Assembly: GCA_002309805.1 (NCBI GenBank)
Contig: DBYJ01000038.1
Coordinates: 42,994 to 65,120 of the forward strand
Length of the DNA stretch: 22,127 bases
Direction of reading: 5' to 3'
Source of the DNA: Bacteroidales bacterium UBA1189
Lineage (GTDB): Bacteria > Bacteroidota > Bacteroidia > Bacteroidales > Bacteroidaceae
A model generated the notes under the pieces. The model saw only the letters and a list, made by a program, of their open reading frames with translations. It did no database searches and was not told the origin of the DNA. This document shows, in pieces, positions 6,876 through 14,914 of the stretch (within the stretch, counting starts at the first letter, position 1; every line of letters begins with the position of its first letter). Position numbers and translations under genes: made by a program.

Positions 6876-8168
6876 ATGAACTTTGTAGAAGAATTACGCT
6901 GGCGCGGCATGATTCACTCCATGATGCCAGGCACAGAAGAGTTATTGAACAAGGAAATGGTTACAGCCTACGTGGGCATCGACCCTACGGCTGATTCGTT
7001 ACACATCGGACACCTTTGCGGCATTATGATGCTTCGCCACCTGCAGCGTTGCGGCCATAAGCCCCTGGCACTCATCGGTGGTGCAACGGGCATGATTGGC
7101 GACCCCAGCGGCAAAAGCCAAGAACGTAATCTGCTTAACGAGGAGACGTTACGTCATAACGTAGAGTGTATTAAAAAGCAACTCAGCCACTTCCTCGACT
7201 TCGACAGCGATGCCCCCAATCACGCCGAACTGGTCAACAACTACGATTGGATGAAGGACTTCACTTTCCTTGATTTCGCACGCGATATTGGTAAGCACAT
7301 CACCGTCAACTACATGATGGCCAAGGATAGCGTGCAGAAGCGCCTCAACGGCGAAGCCCGCGACGGCCTCTCCTTCACGGAATTCACCTACCAGCTTCTG
7401 CAGGGTTACGACTTCCTCTATCTCTATGAGCATAAAGGCTGCAAGCTCCAAATGGGCGGCAGCGACCAATGGGGCAACATCACCACAGGTGCCGAGCTCA
7501 TCCGCCGCACCAATGGAGGAGAGGTCTTTGCCCTTACCTGCCCCCTCATCACCAAGGCCGATGGTGGTAAGTTCGGCAAGACCGAAAGCGGCAACATCTG
7601 GCTCAGCGCCGACTATACCAGCCCCTATACATTCTACCAATTCTGGCTTAACGTAGGCGATGAAGATGCAGTCAAGTACATCAAGATCTTCACCTCCTTA
7701 CCCAAGGAGGAAATTGATGCCCTCGTTCTCGAGCATGCTGAAGCACCCCACCTGCGTTTGCTGCAGAAACGCCTGGCTAAGGAGGTCACCTGCATGGTTC
7801 ACAGCGAAGCCGACTATAACGCAGCTGTTGAAGCCAGCGGAATCCTCTTTGGAAACAACACCCACGATGCCCTCATCCGTCTCGACGAACGAACATTGCT
7901 GGCTGTTTTTGAAGGCGTTCCCCAATTCAAGGTGGCAAAAAGCAAACTGGAAAGCGGCGTGAAAGCTATCGACCTTCTGACTGATGATGCTCCCGTCTTC
8001 CCCTCCAAGAGCGAAATGCGAAAAATGGCGCAGGGTGGAGGAATCAGCATCAACAAGCAGAAACTCGAGACCTTCGACCAGACGCTCTTTACTGCTGACC
8101 TCATCAGCGGCAAGTACCTTCTCGCCCAGCGTGGCAAAAAGAACTACTATCTCCTCATCGCAGAGTAA
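6876..8168 (+). CDS. tyrS: Tyrosyl-tRNA synthetase
   Basis: The 430-residue class I aminoacyl-tRNA synthetase charges tRNA-Tyr. The ATP-binding HIGH motif is intact (43-46), followed by GGATGMIGDPSGK (68-80). The tyrosine pocket region YQLLQGYDF and QMGGSDQWGNI is present, and the KMSKS-like loop reads KFGKT (232-236), as in bacterial TyrRS. A C-terminal S4-like RNA-binding domain fills about residues 355-430. The length is normal. It has its own promoter, and the DUF2723 gene starts 38 bases after its stop with no terminator visible, so the two may be co-transcribed. Confidence 0.97.
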   Translation: MNFVEELRWRGMIHSMMPGTEELLNKEMVTAYVGIDPTADSLHIGHLCGIMMLRHLQRCGHKPLALIGGATGMIGDPSGKSQERNLLNEETLRHNVECIKKQLSHFLDFDSDAPNHAELVNNYDWMKDFTFLDFARDIGKHITVNYMMAKDSVQKRLNGEARDGLSFTEFTYQLLQGYDFLYLYEHKGCKLQMGGSDQWGNITTGAELIRRTNGGEVFALTCPLITKADGGKFGKTESGNIWLSADYTSPYTFYQFWLNVGDEDAVKYIKIFTSLPKEEIDALVLEHAEAPHLRLLQKRLAKEVTCMVHSEADYNAAVEASGILFGNNTHDALIRLDERTLLAVFEGVPQFKVAKSKLESGVKAIDLLTDDAPVFPSKSEMRKMAQGGGISINKQKLETFDQTLFTADLISGKYLLAQRGKKNYYLLIAE

Positions 8169-8206
8169 GTCTTTGTCTTTAGGATTAAAAGGATTATTAG
8201 ATTGAC

Positions 8207-11200
8207 ATGAAATCATATAGACTTGTTAACAACCTTGTGGGTTGGATTATGTTCGCCGTGGCGGCAGTCGTATACTGCCTGACCATCGAGCCGAGCGCCA
8301 GTTTCTGGGATTGCCCAGAGTTTATCACCACGGGCTATAAGCTGGAGGTGGGCCACCCGCCAGGGGCACCGTTCTTCATGCTGACAGCCAACCTGTTCTC
8401 GCAGTTTGTAAGTGACCCGTCACAAGTGGCACGGATGGTGAACACCATGTCGGCGCTGCTTTCAGCAGGTTGCATCCTGTTCCTTTTCTGGAGCATCACC
8501 CACCTGACGAAGAAGCTGGTGTGCGGTAAGGACGAAGAGATGACCGTCAGCCAGCTGATAACCATCATGGGCGCCGGCATTGTAGGCTCATTGGCCTATA
8601 CATTTAGCGATACTTTCTGGTTCAGCGCCGTTGAAGGCGAGGTATATGCCTATAGTTCGTTCTTTACAGCCATCGTTTTCTGGTTCATCTTGAAATGGGA
8701 AGACGTAGCCGACCAACCTTACGCCGACCGCTGGCTTATCCTGATTGCCTACATGGTGGGCCTTTCCATCGGCGTACACTTGCTGAACCTCCTTTGTATT
8801 CCTGCCATCGTTCTGGTTTGGTACTTCAAGCGGGGTGAGACTAAGGGCGAACGAACTGGCAAACAACGCTTCTGGGGTACAGTTGGGGCGCTTGCCGTAT
8901 CGGCCGTGCTGGTGGCCGTCGTGCTCTATGGCATCGTGCCTGGTATCGTAAAAGTAGGCGGATGGTTCGAACTTCTTTTTGTCAACAGCCTGCACATGCC
9001 TTTCAACACAGGCCTTATCATTTATATTATCCTGCTTGTAGCCTGCCTCGTGTGGAGTATTATCTTGACTTATAAAGAGAACAAGACTATCCAGAAAATC
9101 AGCTTCCTGCTGAGTGTGGCCCTGCTGGGCATTCCGTTCTTCGGACACGGCGCGAGCAGCATCCTCATCGGCCTCGTCATCCTGGGTGCGCTGGCATGGT
9201 TCCTATTCGCGAATAAGAAGGATTACACGCGAGTGATGAATACGGCTCTGATGTGTCTGACGGTAATGGTGGTGGGCTATTCATCCTATGCACTTATCGT
9301 CGTGCGCTCTACAGCCAACACGCCGATGGACCAGAACAGCCCAGAAGATATCTTTACGCTGGGTGATTATCTGGGTCGCGAACAATACGGACAAACACCT
9401 CTATTCTACGGCCAGACGTATGCCTCAAAGGTGAAATGGAAGGTTGATGGCCGCTATTGCGTACCCGTCACCAAAAAGGGCGCCCCCATCTACGGCAAGA
9501 AGGAAAAGACCAGTCCCGACGAAAAAGACCGCTACATAGTCGTGAGCAACCGCGACAAATATATTTACGCGCAGAACATGGTTTTCCCACGCATGTACAG
9601 CGAACCTCACTCCCACTATGGGCCACAGCAGATCAACCTCTACGAGCAATGGGTGCCGGGCGGCATCAAGGGAAAAAAGGTGAGCTACGACTATTGCGGC
9701 GAGAAGCAAACGCTTACCATCCCCACCATGGCGGAGAACCTTGCCTTCTTCTTCAATTACCAGGTAAACTTCATGTACTGGCGCTACTTCCTCTGGAACT
9801 TCGTGGGACGTCAGAACGACATCTGCAGCTATGGTGAGATTGAGCACGGCAATTGGATTACGGGCTTCAACTTCATCGACAAGTTCCTGGTGGGAGACCA
9901 GAGGCTTTTGCCTACCGAACTAAAGGAGAACAAGGGGCACAACGTGTTCTACGGCCTGCCGCTGATTCTCGGTATCATTGGCTTGTGCTGGCAGGCGTTC
10001 CGTCGCGGACGGCGCGGCGTACAACAGTTCTGGGTGGTATTCTTCCTCTTTTTCATGACGGGTCTCGCCATCGTTCTTTACCTGAACCAGACGCCACAAC
10101 AGCCGCGTGAACGCGACTATGCTTACGCCGGCTCGTTCTACGCTTTCACCATTTGGATTGGACTGGCTGTAGCCGCTGTAGCAGAATGGCTGAAGAAACT
10201 GTTCAAGAAGAACGACCTCGTACCCGCCGTGCTGGCTACACTCGTCTGCATTCTTGTCCCCATCCAGATGGGAAGCCAGACATGGGACGACCACGACCGC
10301 AGCCACCGCTATATGTGCCGCGACTTCGGTCAGAACTACCTCAACACCCTGCCCGACCAAGGATTCCCCATCATCTACACTAACGGCGACAACGACACCT
10401 TCCCCCTCTGGTACAACCAAGAGACGGAGGAATTCCGCACGGATACCCGTGTCTGCAACCTCAGCTACCTGCAGACGCCGTGGTACATCGACCAGATGCG
10501 TCGTCCGGCTTACAAGTCGCCCAGCGTCCCCATCACCTGGCCACGCGTACAGTATGTAGAAGGGTGGAACGACGCCATAGAGATTCGTCCCGATGCCAAG
10601 AAATCGGTTCTCTCGCTCTACGCCAAGAATCCTGAGGCTGCCGCAACACGCTTTGGTGCAGAGCCCTTCGAGCTGAAGAACATTCTCAAATACTGGGTGC
10701 AGAATACCGATGAGACGCTTCACTACATCCCTACCGACACCGTTTTCATCACCCTCGACAAAGCTGCTATACTCCGTTCTGGTATGTTTATCCCCAACGA
10801 GTTCCGCGGAGCTACTGACGAGGAGACCATGAGTAAGATGCCTGACCGCATGAGCATCCCTCTAACAGGACGTCGCCGCATCTACAAGAACGATCTGATG
10901 ATGTTGGAGATGCTGGCTCAATGCAACTGGGAACGTCCCCTCTACATGGCTATGACCGTTGGATCAGAGAACCGTCTCGGCTTGGAGCCCTTCTTCGTGC
11001 AGGAGGGTCTGGCCTATCGCATCACCCCGTTCAACTACGATGAATTAGGTTATGTCGATAACGCACGCGTGGAGTTCACCATCGATAGCGAGAAGATGTA
11101 CGACAACCTGATGAACCGTTACAAGTTCGGAGGCATGAATACAAAGGGCATCTATTTGGATGAGACCATCTCTCGCATGGCTTATACCCATCGTCGTTTG

Positions 11201-11605
11201 TTTGTCCTTTTGGCTAACCAACTGCTGGCTGAAGGGCAGGACGAAAAAGCCTTGGCCATTCTGAACAAATGCGAAGAAGAGCTGCCCGCCTACAACCTGC
11301 CACACAGCTACGTGATGAGCTACTCCCACATCATGGCACTCAACTACATCCAGTTGGGCGAGAAGGAGAAGGGTCTTGACATCCTCTGCCAGATGGCTGA
11401 TAACGAGGTGGAGTATGCCACATGGTACCTCAGCCTCTCGAATCGCCAGTTCCTGCTCAACGCTACCAGCTGCCGCGACAATATCGACACACTACTCCGT
11501 CTGGTCCGCTATATGGAGCAGGCTGAAAACAACGACGTTGTTGAACTTTACACTTCCAAGCTGGAGATGATCTTCAACGCCTATAACGACAGGCTGAAAG
11601 GATAA
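8207..11605 (+). CDS. DUF2723 membrane protein, GT-C/O-mannosyltransferase-like
   Basis: At 1132 residues this is the largest protein here. The first TM segment (about 10-28) is followed by SFWDCPEFITTGYKLEVGHPPGAP (32-54), the DUF2723 signature with acidic residues D35 and E38 and the H50-P-P-G turn of GT-C enzymes. Many further TM segments run to about residue 370. A periplasmic stretch and a second membrane cluster (about 580-690) follow, the latter containing PRERDYAYAGSFYAF. The C-terminal third is soluble, with TPR-like helices near 985-1130. The animal homologue TMEM260 is a protein O-mannosyltransferase, and Bacteroidetes have general protein O-glycosylation, so transfer of a sugar from a lipid donor to exported proteins is a reasonable inference. 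No other glycosylation gene is nearby. Confidence 0.88.
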   Translation: MKSYRLVNNLVGWIMFAVAAVVYCLTIEPSASFWDCPEFITTGYKLEVGHPPGAPFFMLTANLFSQFVSDPSQVARMVNTMSALLSAGCILFLFWSITHLTKKLVCGKDEEMTVSQLITIMGAGIVGSLAYTFSDTFWFSAVEGEVYAYSSFFTAIVFWFILKWEDVADQPYADRWLILIAYMVGLSIGVHLLNLLCIPAIVLVWYFKRGETKGERTGKQRFWGTVGALAVSAVLVAVVLYGIVPGIVKVGGWFELLFVNSLHMPFNTGLIIYIILLVACLVWSIILTYKENKTIQKISFLLSVALLGIPFFGHGASSILIGLVILGALAWFLFANKKDYTRVMNTALMCLTVMVVGYSSYALIVVRSTANTPMDQNSPEDIFTLGDYLGREQYGQTPLFYGQTYASKVKWKVDGRYCVPVTKKGAPIYGKKEKTSPDEKDRYIVVSNRDKYIYAQNMVFPRMYSEPHSHYGPQQINLYEQWVPGGIKGKKVSYDYCGEKQTLTIPTMAENLAFFFNYQVNFMYWRYFLWNFVGRQNDICSYGEIEHGNWITGFNFIDKFLVGDQRLLPTELKENKGHNVFYGLPLILGIIGLCWQAFRRGRRGVQQFWVVFFLFFMTGLAIVLYLNQTPQQPRERDYAYAGSFYAFTIWIGLAVAAVAEWLKKLFKKNDLVPAVLATLVCILVPIQMGSQTWDDHDRSHRYMCRDFGQNYLNTLPDQGFPIIYTNGDNDTFPLWYNQETEEFRTDTRVCNLSYLQTPWYIDQMRRPAYKSPSVPITWPRVQYVEGWNDAIEIRPDAKKSVLSLYAKNPEAAATRFGAEPFELKNILKYWVQNTDETLHYIPTDTVFITLDKAAILRSGMFIPNEFRGATDEETMSKMPDRMSIPLTGRRRIYKNDLMMLEMLAQCNWERPLYMAMTVGSENRLGLEPFFVQEGLAYRITPFNYDELGYVDNARVEFTIDSEKMYDNLMNRYKFGGMNTKGIYLDETISRMAYTHRRLFVLLANQLLAEGQDEKALAILNKCEEELPAYNLPHSYVMSYSHIMALNYIQLGEKEKGLDILCQMADNEVEYATWYLSLSNRQFLLNATSCRDNIDTLLRLVRYMEQAENNDVVELYTSKLEMIFNAYNDRLKG

Positions 11606-11606
11606 G

Positions 11607-11696
11607 AAATGAAGAATGAAAGAAGAAGAATAAATAACATTGCCATCAGCATAAGGCATATAGGTCATTATATTATTCCTCTTTCATTCTTCATTT
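11607..11696. repeat. Long inverted repeat in the queG leader
   Basis: AAATGAAGAATGAAAG (11607-11622) is repeated perfectly in inverse at 11681-11696. Extended inward (11607-11632 with 11671-11696) the arms pair over 26 positions with two mismatches, leaving a 38-base loop. It fills the gap between the DUF2723 stop and queG and ends only three bases before the queG ATG. It could act as a 3'-end stabiliser, a weak terminator, or a structure that limits queG translation. Confidence 0.7.
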
Positions 11697-11699
11697 ATC

Positions 11700-12656
11700 A
11701 TGGAATCCTCTATAAAAAATAAGGCTCGCGAACTTGGCTTTGCGGCTTGCGGTATTGCAAAGGCCGAAGCCGTAGATGCCGTTACCCAAGCGGCTTATGA
11801 ACGTTGGATAGAGGAGAACCACCAAGGCGACATGGGCTATCTTGCCCGTAATCTGGAAAAGCGCTTCGACCCCACACAACTCGTGCCAGGCTGCAAGAGT
11901 ATTATTGTTACGGCCATGAACTACTATCCGGCCGAACAGATACCCAAAGAGGAATGGCAGATTGCCTATTATGCCTACGGCAAGGATTATCACGTCGTAG
12001 TCAAGGAGAGGCTTTTCCATTTGCTGGAATACATTAACGACCTGCGGGAACAACACGGAGAACAGGCTCCCTTTGGGGAACAACGCGTTTTTGTAGATAG
12101 CGCCCCCGTGCTCGAACGCTATTGGGCCCAGCGAGCCGGATTGGGATGGGAAGGGCGCAATCATCTACTCATCATTCCTGGCATGGGCAGCTGGTTCTTC
12201 CTCGGTCTTATCGTCACAGACCTTGCCCTGAACCCCGATTCTCCCTTGCCCTCACGATGCGGAACGTGCCACCGATGTGTTGATGCCTGCCCAGCAGGAG
12301 CCCTTACCCTCCATGCTGACGGCACAACGAGCATGGATGCCCGACGATGCATCAGCTACCTCACAATTGAACAAAAATCGCCCATTCCATCGGACTTTTC
12401 CGCTCATTTAGGCAATCACATCTATGGCTGCGACTGCTGCCAGAAGGCTTGTCCGTGGAATCGTTTTGCCTCGCCTACCAACGAAAACTCCTTTCAGCCT
12501 TCCGATGCTTTGCTCAGCATGCGTCGTGAGGACTGGAAGACGTTGACACCCGAGGAGTACGAAGGGCTTTTTAGCGGAAGTGCCGTAAAGCGCGCCAAAT
12601 ACGACGGCCTGCGCCGCAACATCGAGACCGTCGCCCAATCTGAAAAAAAGGATTGA
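11700..12656 (+). CDS. queG: Epoxyqueuosine reductase
   Basis: The 318-residue protein reduces epoxyqueuosine to queuosine in tRNA, the last step of queuosine synthesis. It has the QueG set: the cobalamin-binding N-terminal domain, the catalytic Asp in VDSAP (D133), and two [4Fe-4S] sites. The first is the CGTCHRCVDACP run (C187, C190, C193, C197), and the second uses C217 in ARRCISYLTIE plus C244, C247 and C251 in IYGCDCCQKACPWN. An additional Cys (C246) sits inside the second motif where many homologues have Asp. The C terminus is a short HEAT-like remnant. It starts three bases after a long inverted repeat. No other queuosine gene is in the window. Confidence 0.95.
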   Translation: MESSIKNKARELGFAACGIAKAEAVDAVTQAAYERWIEENHQGDMGYLARNLEKRFDPTQLVPGCKSIIVTAMNYYPAEQIPKEEWQIAYYAYGKDYHVVVKERLFHLLEYINDLREQHGEQAPFGEQRVFVDSAPVLERYWAQRAGLGWEGRNHLLIIPGMGSWFFLGLIVTDLALNPDSPLPSRCGTCHRCVDACPAGALTLHADGTTSMDARRCISYLTIEQKSPIPSDFSAHLGNHIYGCDCCQKACPWNRFASPTNENSFQPSDALLSMRREDWKTLTPEEYEGLFSGSAVKRAKYDGLRRNIETVAQSEKKD

Positions 12657-12707
12657 TTTTTTCTGACTGCTTTGTTCGCTCGCATTTTTGAAAAAAACTG
12701 TGTTTTT

Positions 12708-12739
12708 TTTGCTTTTCCCTTATGCTTGCACTATCTTTG
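12708..12739 (+). promoter_or_regulatory. kduI promoter
   Basis: TTTG (12708-12711), exactly 20 bases, then TATCTTTG (12732-12739): a perfect Bacteroidetes promoter match. Transcription would begin near 12746, about 20 bases before the kduI ATG. The T-run upstream (12703-12710) could serve as an upstream element. No obvious operator palindrome is seen. Confidence 0.8.
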
Positions 12740-12765
12740 TCGACAAATCCAAAAATCATATTGAA

Positions 12766-13608
12766 ATGAAGACAAACTACGAAGTACGCTATGCCGCTCA
12801 TCCAGAGGATGCGAAACAGTATGACACAGCACGAATCCGCCGCGATTTCCTGATTGAGACCGTTTTTGCCGCTGACGAGGTGAAAATGGTCTATTCCATG
12901 TACGACCGCATGGTTGTGGGTGGCGCCATGCCTGTTCACGAAGCCTTGAAACTCGAAGCTATTGACCCGCTGAAGGCTCAATGGTTTCTGGAACGCCGCG
13001 AATTGGGCATCTACAACGTCGGAGGTACTGGCGTCGTCCGTCATGGCGATGAGGTTTTCGAATTGGACTATAAGGAAGCGCTCTATCTGGGTCGCGGAAA
13101 CAAGGACGTCGTCTTTGAAAGCAAGGATGCCGCCCACCCTGCGAAGTTCTATTTCAACAGCACGAATGCTCATACCACCTACCCCGACCGCAAGGTGACG
13201 AAAGCCGATGCCGTCGTGGCTCACATGGGCTCGCTGGAAATGAGCAACGAGCGCAACATCAATAAGATGATCGTTAATCAGGTTCTTCCCACCTGCCAGC
13301 TTCAGATGGGTATGACCGAACTGGCTCCAGGCTCCGTATGGAATACGATGCCGGCACATACTCACAGCCGTCGAATGGAAGCTTATTTCTACTTTGAAGT
13401 GCCCGAAGACCAGGCTGTCTGCCATTTCATGGGACAGGTGCAGGAAACCCGTCACATTTGGATGAAGGGCGACCAGGCTGTCCTCAGCCCCGAATGGAGC
13501 ATCCATAGCGCAGCCGCTACCCACAACTACACCTTTATCTGGGGGATGGGCGGCGAAAACCTCGACTACGGCGACCAAGATTTCTCGCAAATCACAGATT
13601 TGCGTTAG
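12766..13608 (+). CDS. kduI: 5-dehydro-4-deoxy-D-glucuronate isomerase
   Basis: KduI converts 5-keto-4-deoxyuronate, the spontaneously opened unsaturated uronate left by pectin and glycosaminoglycan lyases, into 2,5-diketo-3-deoxygluconate. The 280-residue length is normal. The metal site is intact: H198 and H200 in HTHSRRMEAYFYF, E205, and H247 in EWSIHSA correspond to the Zn ligands His196, His198, Glu203 and His245 of E. coli KduI. The ATG at 12766 is chosen because MKTNYEVRYA matches the family start and lies 26 bases after the promoter; the frame is open upstream only through the promoter. The stop codon at 13606-13608 forms part of the first unit of a repeat array. kduD normally follows directly, but here about 500 bases intervene. 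Confidence 0.96.
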   Translation: MKTNYEVRYAAHPEDAKQYDTARIRRDFLIETVFAADEVKMVYSMYDRMVVGGAMPVHEALKLEAIDPLKAQWFLERRELGIYNVGGTGVVRHGDEVFELDYKEALYLGRGNKDVVFESKDAAHPAKFYFNSTNAHTTYPDRKVTKADAVVAHMGSLEMSNERNINKMIVNQVLPTCQLQMGMTELAPGSVWNTMPAHTHSRRMEAYFYFEVPEDQAVCHFMGQVQETRHIWMKGDQAVLSPEWSIHSAAATHNYTFIWGMGGENLDYGDQDFSQITDLR

Positions 13609-13639
13609 GAGTTCAGGAGTTTCAGGAGTTCAGGAGTTC
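13607..13639 (+). repeat. Left AGGAGTTC repeat array
   Basis: Four consecutive copies of AGGAGTTC start at 13607, 13615, 13624 and 13632 (the second carries an extra T). The first copy overlaps the last two bases of the kduI stop codon. The array is followed by AGACAATTGCAGGT and then the ATG of the four-helix-bundle gene. It is the mirror image of the array at 14061-14093. Confidence 0.9.
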
Positions 13640-13653
13640 AGACAATTGCAGGT

Positions 13654-14061
13654 ATGCAGACCTTTTCATTTGAGAATATAATCGCTTGGCAAAAGGCTCA
13701 TCAGTTCACATTATTCGTGTATCAAATAACTAAGTCTTTTCCTGAAGACGAACGATACGGTTTGACTTCCCAGTTTAGAAGGGCTGCAATCTCCATAGAA
13801 GCTAATATTGCCGAAGGGTACAAGAAACTGAGCAAAAATGATAAACTTCGCTTCCTGAACATTTCTGAAGGTAGTCTGGCAGAATGTCGGAACTACATCA
13901 TTCTCTCAAGAGATTTGGATTTTATCAATGAGCGGCAATATAATCAATTGTTTTGTCTGATAGAAGAAACGAGTAAACTATTAACAAATTATTCAAAAGG
14001 AATTATTAATAACAACGGATTAAAGGAAACAGGAAACAACGAGTCGGATACATTTGTCTGA
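13654..14061 (+). CDS. Four-helix-bundle protein (S23/IVP family, TIGR02436)
   Basis: The 135-residue protein has the family signature: AWQKAHQFTLFVYQITKSFP near the N terminus, YGLTSQFRRAAISIEANIAEGY in the middle, then a helix with SEGSLAECRNYIILSRDLDFI, and a last helix ending in KLL. The fold is a four-helix bundle related to proteins encoded in intervening sequences of 23S rRNA and to Avd, the accessory protein of diversity-generating retroelements. The function of free-standing copies is unknown. There is no reverse transcriptase or template repeat in the window. Residues after about 115 form a polar, Asn-rich tail whose last codons (GTC TGA) lie in the right inverted repeat. Base use differs from its neighbours, suggesting separate origin. 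The nearest alternative is a passenger gene of a small mobile cassette. Confidence 0.85.
   Translation: MQTFSFENIIAWQKAHQFTLFVYQITKSFPEDERYGLTSQFRRAAISIEANIAEGYKKLSKNDKLRFLNISEGSLAECRNYIILSRDLDFINERQYNQLFCLIEETSKLLTNYSKGIINNNGLKETGNNESDTFV
14049..14056 (+). promoter_or_regulatory. Candidate -7 element at the cassette's right end
   Basis: TACATTTG matches the Bacteroidetes TAnnTTTG consensus. It lies within the last codons of the four-helix-bundle gene and ends on the first base of the right inverted repeat, 55 bases before the kduD ATG. No TTTG occurs about 20 bases upstream, so it is only a half-match. If real, the cassette would supply kduD with a promoter. Confidence 0.3.
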
Positions 14062-14093
14062 ACTCCTGTAACTCCTGTAACTCCTGAACTCCC
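14061..14093 (-). repeat. Right AACTCCTG repeat array
   Basis: Copies of AACTCCTG start at 14061, 14070 and 14079, separated by single T bases for the first two gaps, and a fourth partial copy (AACTCCC) starts at 14087. On the minus strand these read as AGGAGTT, so the array mirrors the left one at 13607-13639. The TGA stop of the four-helix-bundle gene overlaps its first base. Confidence 0.9.
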
Positions 14094-14110
14094 AAATAAA
14101 AACAATTTTT

Positions 14111-14914
14111 ATGAACAATCCTTTTTCATTATCTGGCAAGAACGCCTGGATTACGGGCGGCAGCTACGGCATCGGCTTTAATATCGCAAAGGCTTTCGTC
14201 GCCGCTGGCATCAAGAACATCATCTTCAACGACATCAACGAGGCTGCCCTACAGCGTGGTCTCGACAACTACCGCGAGGCTGGCATCACCAACGTATTCG
14301 GCTATGTCTGCGACGTCACGAAGGAGGACGACGTGAAAGCCCTCGTCGAAGCCATCCACAACGACGTCGGCCAGATTGACATCCTCGTCAACAACGCCGG
14401 CATCATCAAGCGCATCCCCATGCACGAGATGAAGCGTGCCGAATTCCAGCAGGTCATTGATATCGACCTCGTTGGCCCGTTCATCTGCTCCAGCGCCGTC
14501 CTTCCCGAGATGATGGAACGCCGCGAAGGCAAGATCATCAACATCTGCTCCATGATGAGCGAGCTGGGTCGCGAAACCGTCAGCGCCTATGCTGCCGCCA
14601 AGGGCGGTCTGAAGATGCTGACGCGCAACATTTGCTCGGAATATGGCGAGTACAACATCCAATGCAACGGCATCGGCCCTGGCTACATCGCCACGCCCCA
14701 GACCGCTCCCTTGCGCGAACTTCAGCCCGATGGCAGCCGTCATCCCTTCGACTCGTTCATCTGCGCCAAGACTCCTGCCGGACGCTGGCTCGACCCCAGC
14801 GAGCTCGGCGGCCCTGCCGTATTCCTGGCCTCCCACGCCTCCGATGCCGTCAACGGCCATATCCTCTATGTCGATGGTGGCATCCTCGCCTACATTGGTA
14901 AACAACCGAAATGA
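14111..14914 (+). CDS. kduD: 2-dehydro-3-deoxy-D-gluconate 5-dehydrogenase (KduD-type SDR)
   Basis: The 267-residue short-chain dehydrogenase has the NAD(P)-binding TGGSYGIG (15-22), NNAG (94-97) and the catalytic triad S147, Y160 and K164 in YAAAK. KduD reduces 2,5-diketo-3-deoxygluconate, the product of KduI, to 2-keto-3-deoxygluconate, which KdgK and KDPG aldolase then feed into central metabolism. The family also contains gluconate 5-dehydrogenases, and sequence alone does not separate them; the partner kduI decides the call. The GGPAVFLAS and DGGILA C-terminal motifs are normal. It starts 18 bases after the repeat cassette, and its stop overlaps the next start by four bases (ATGA), indicating coupled translation. 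Confidence 0.92.
   Translation: MNNPFSLSGKNAWITGGSYGIGFNIAKAFVAAGIKNIIFNDINEAALQRGLDNYREAGITNVFGYVCDVTKEDDVKALVEAIHNDVGQIDILVNNAGIIKRIPMHEMKRAEFQQVIDIDLVGPFICSSAVLPEMMERREGKIINICSMMSELGRETVSAYAAAKGGLKMLTRNICSEYGEYNIQCNGIGPGYIATPQTAPLRELQPDGSRHPFDSFICAKTPAGRWLDPSELGGPAVFLASHASDAVNGHILYVDGGILAYIGKQPK

Larger units (their letters stand above)
13607..14093. mobile_element. Putative cassette: four-helix-bundle gene with inverted repeat arrays
   Basis: A 487-base unit sits exactly between the kduI stop and the kduD leader. Its ends are arrays of four AGGAGTT units on the left and four AACTCC units on the right, in inverse orientation. CAGGAGTTCAGAC (13631-13643) is a perfect inverted copy of GTCTGAACTCCTG (14056-14068). 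The single gene inside is much more A/T-rich than kduI and kduD. No transposase is encoded and no target-site duplication is evident, so movement is inference. It may depend on an enzyme elsewhere. Confidence 0.5.

Noticed and set aside
9920..10723. Minus-strand 267-codon open frame
   Set aside because: It is antisense to the DUF2723 gene and has no recognisable features.
12571..13590. Minus-strand 339-codon open frame
   Set aside because: It is antisense to kduI, whose metal ligands and promoter are intact.
13654..14061. Diversity-generating retroelement accessory gene (avd)
   Set aside because: The fold is related, but there is no reverse transcriptase, template repeat or variable target gene in the window.
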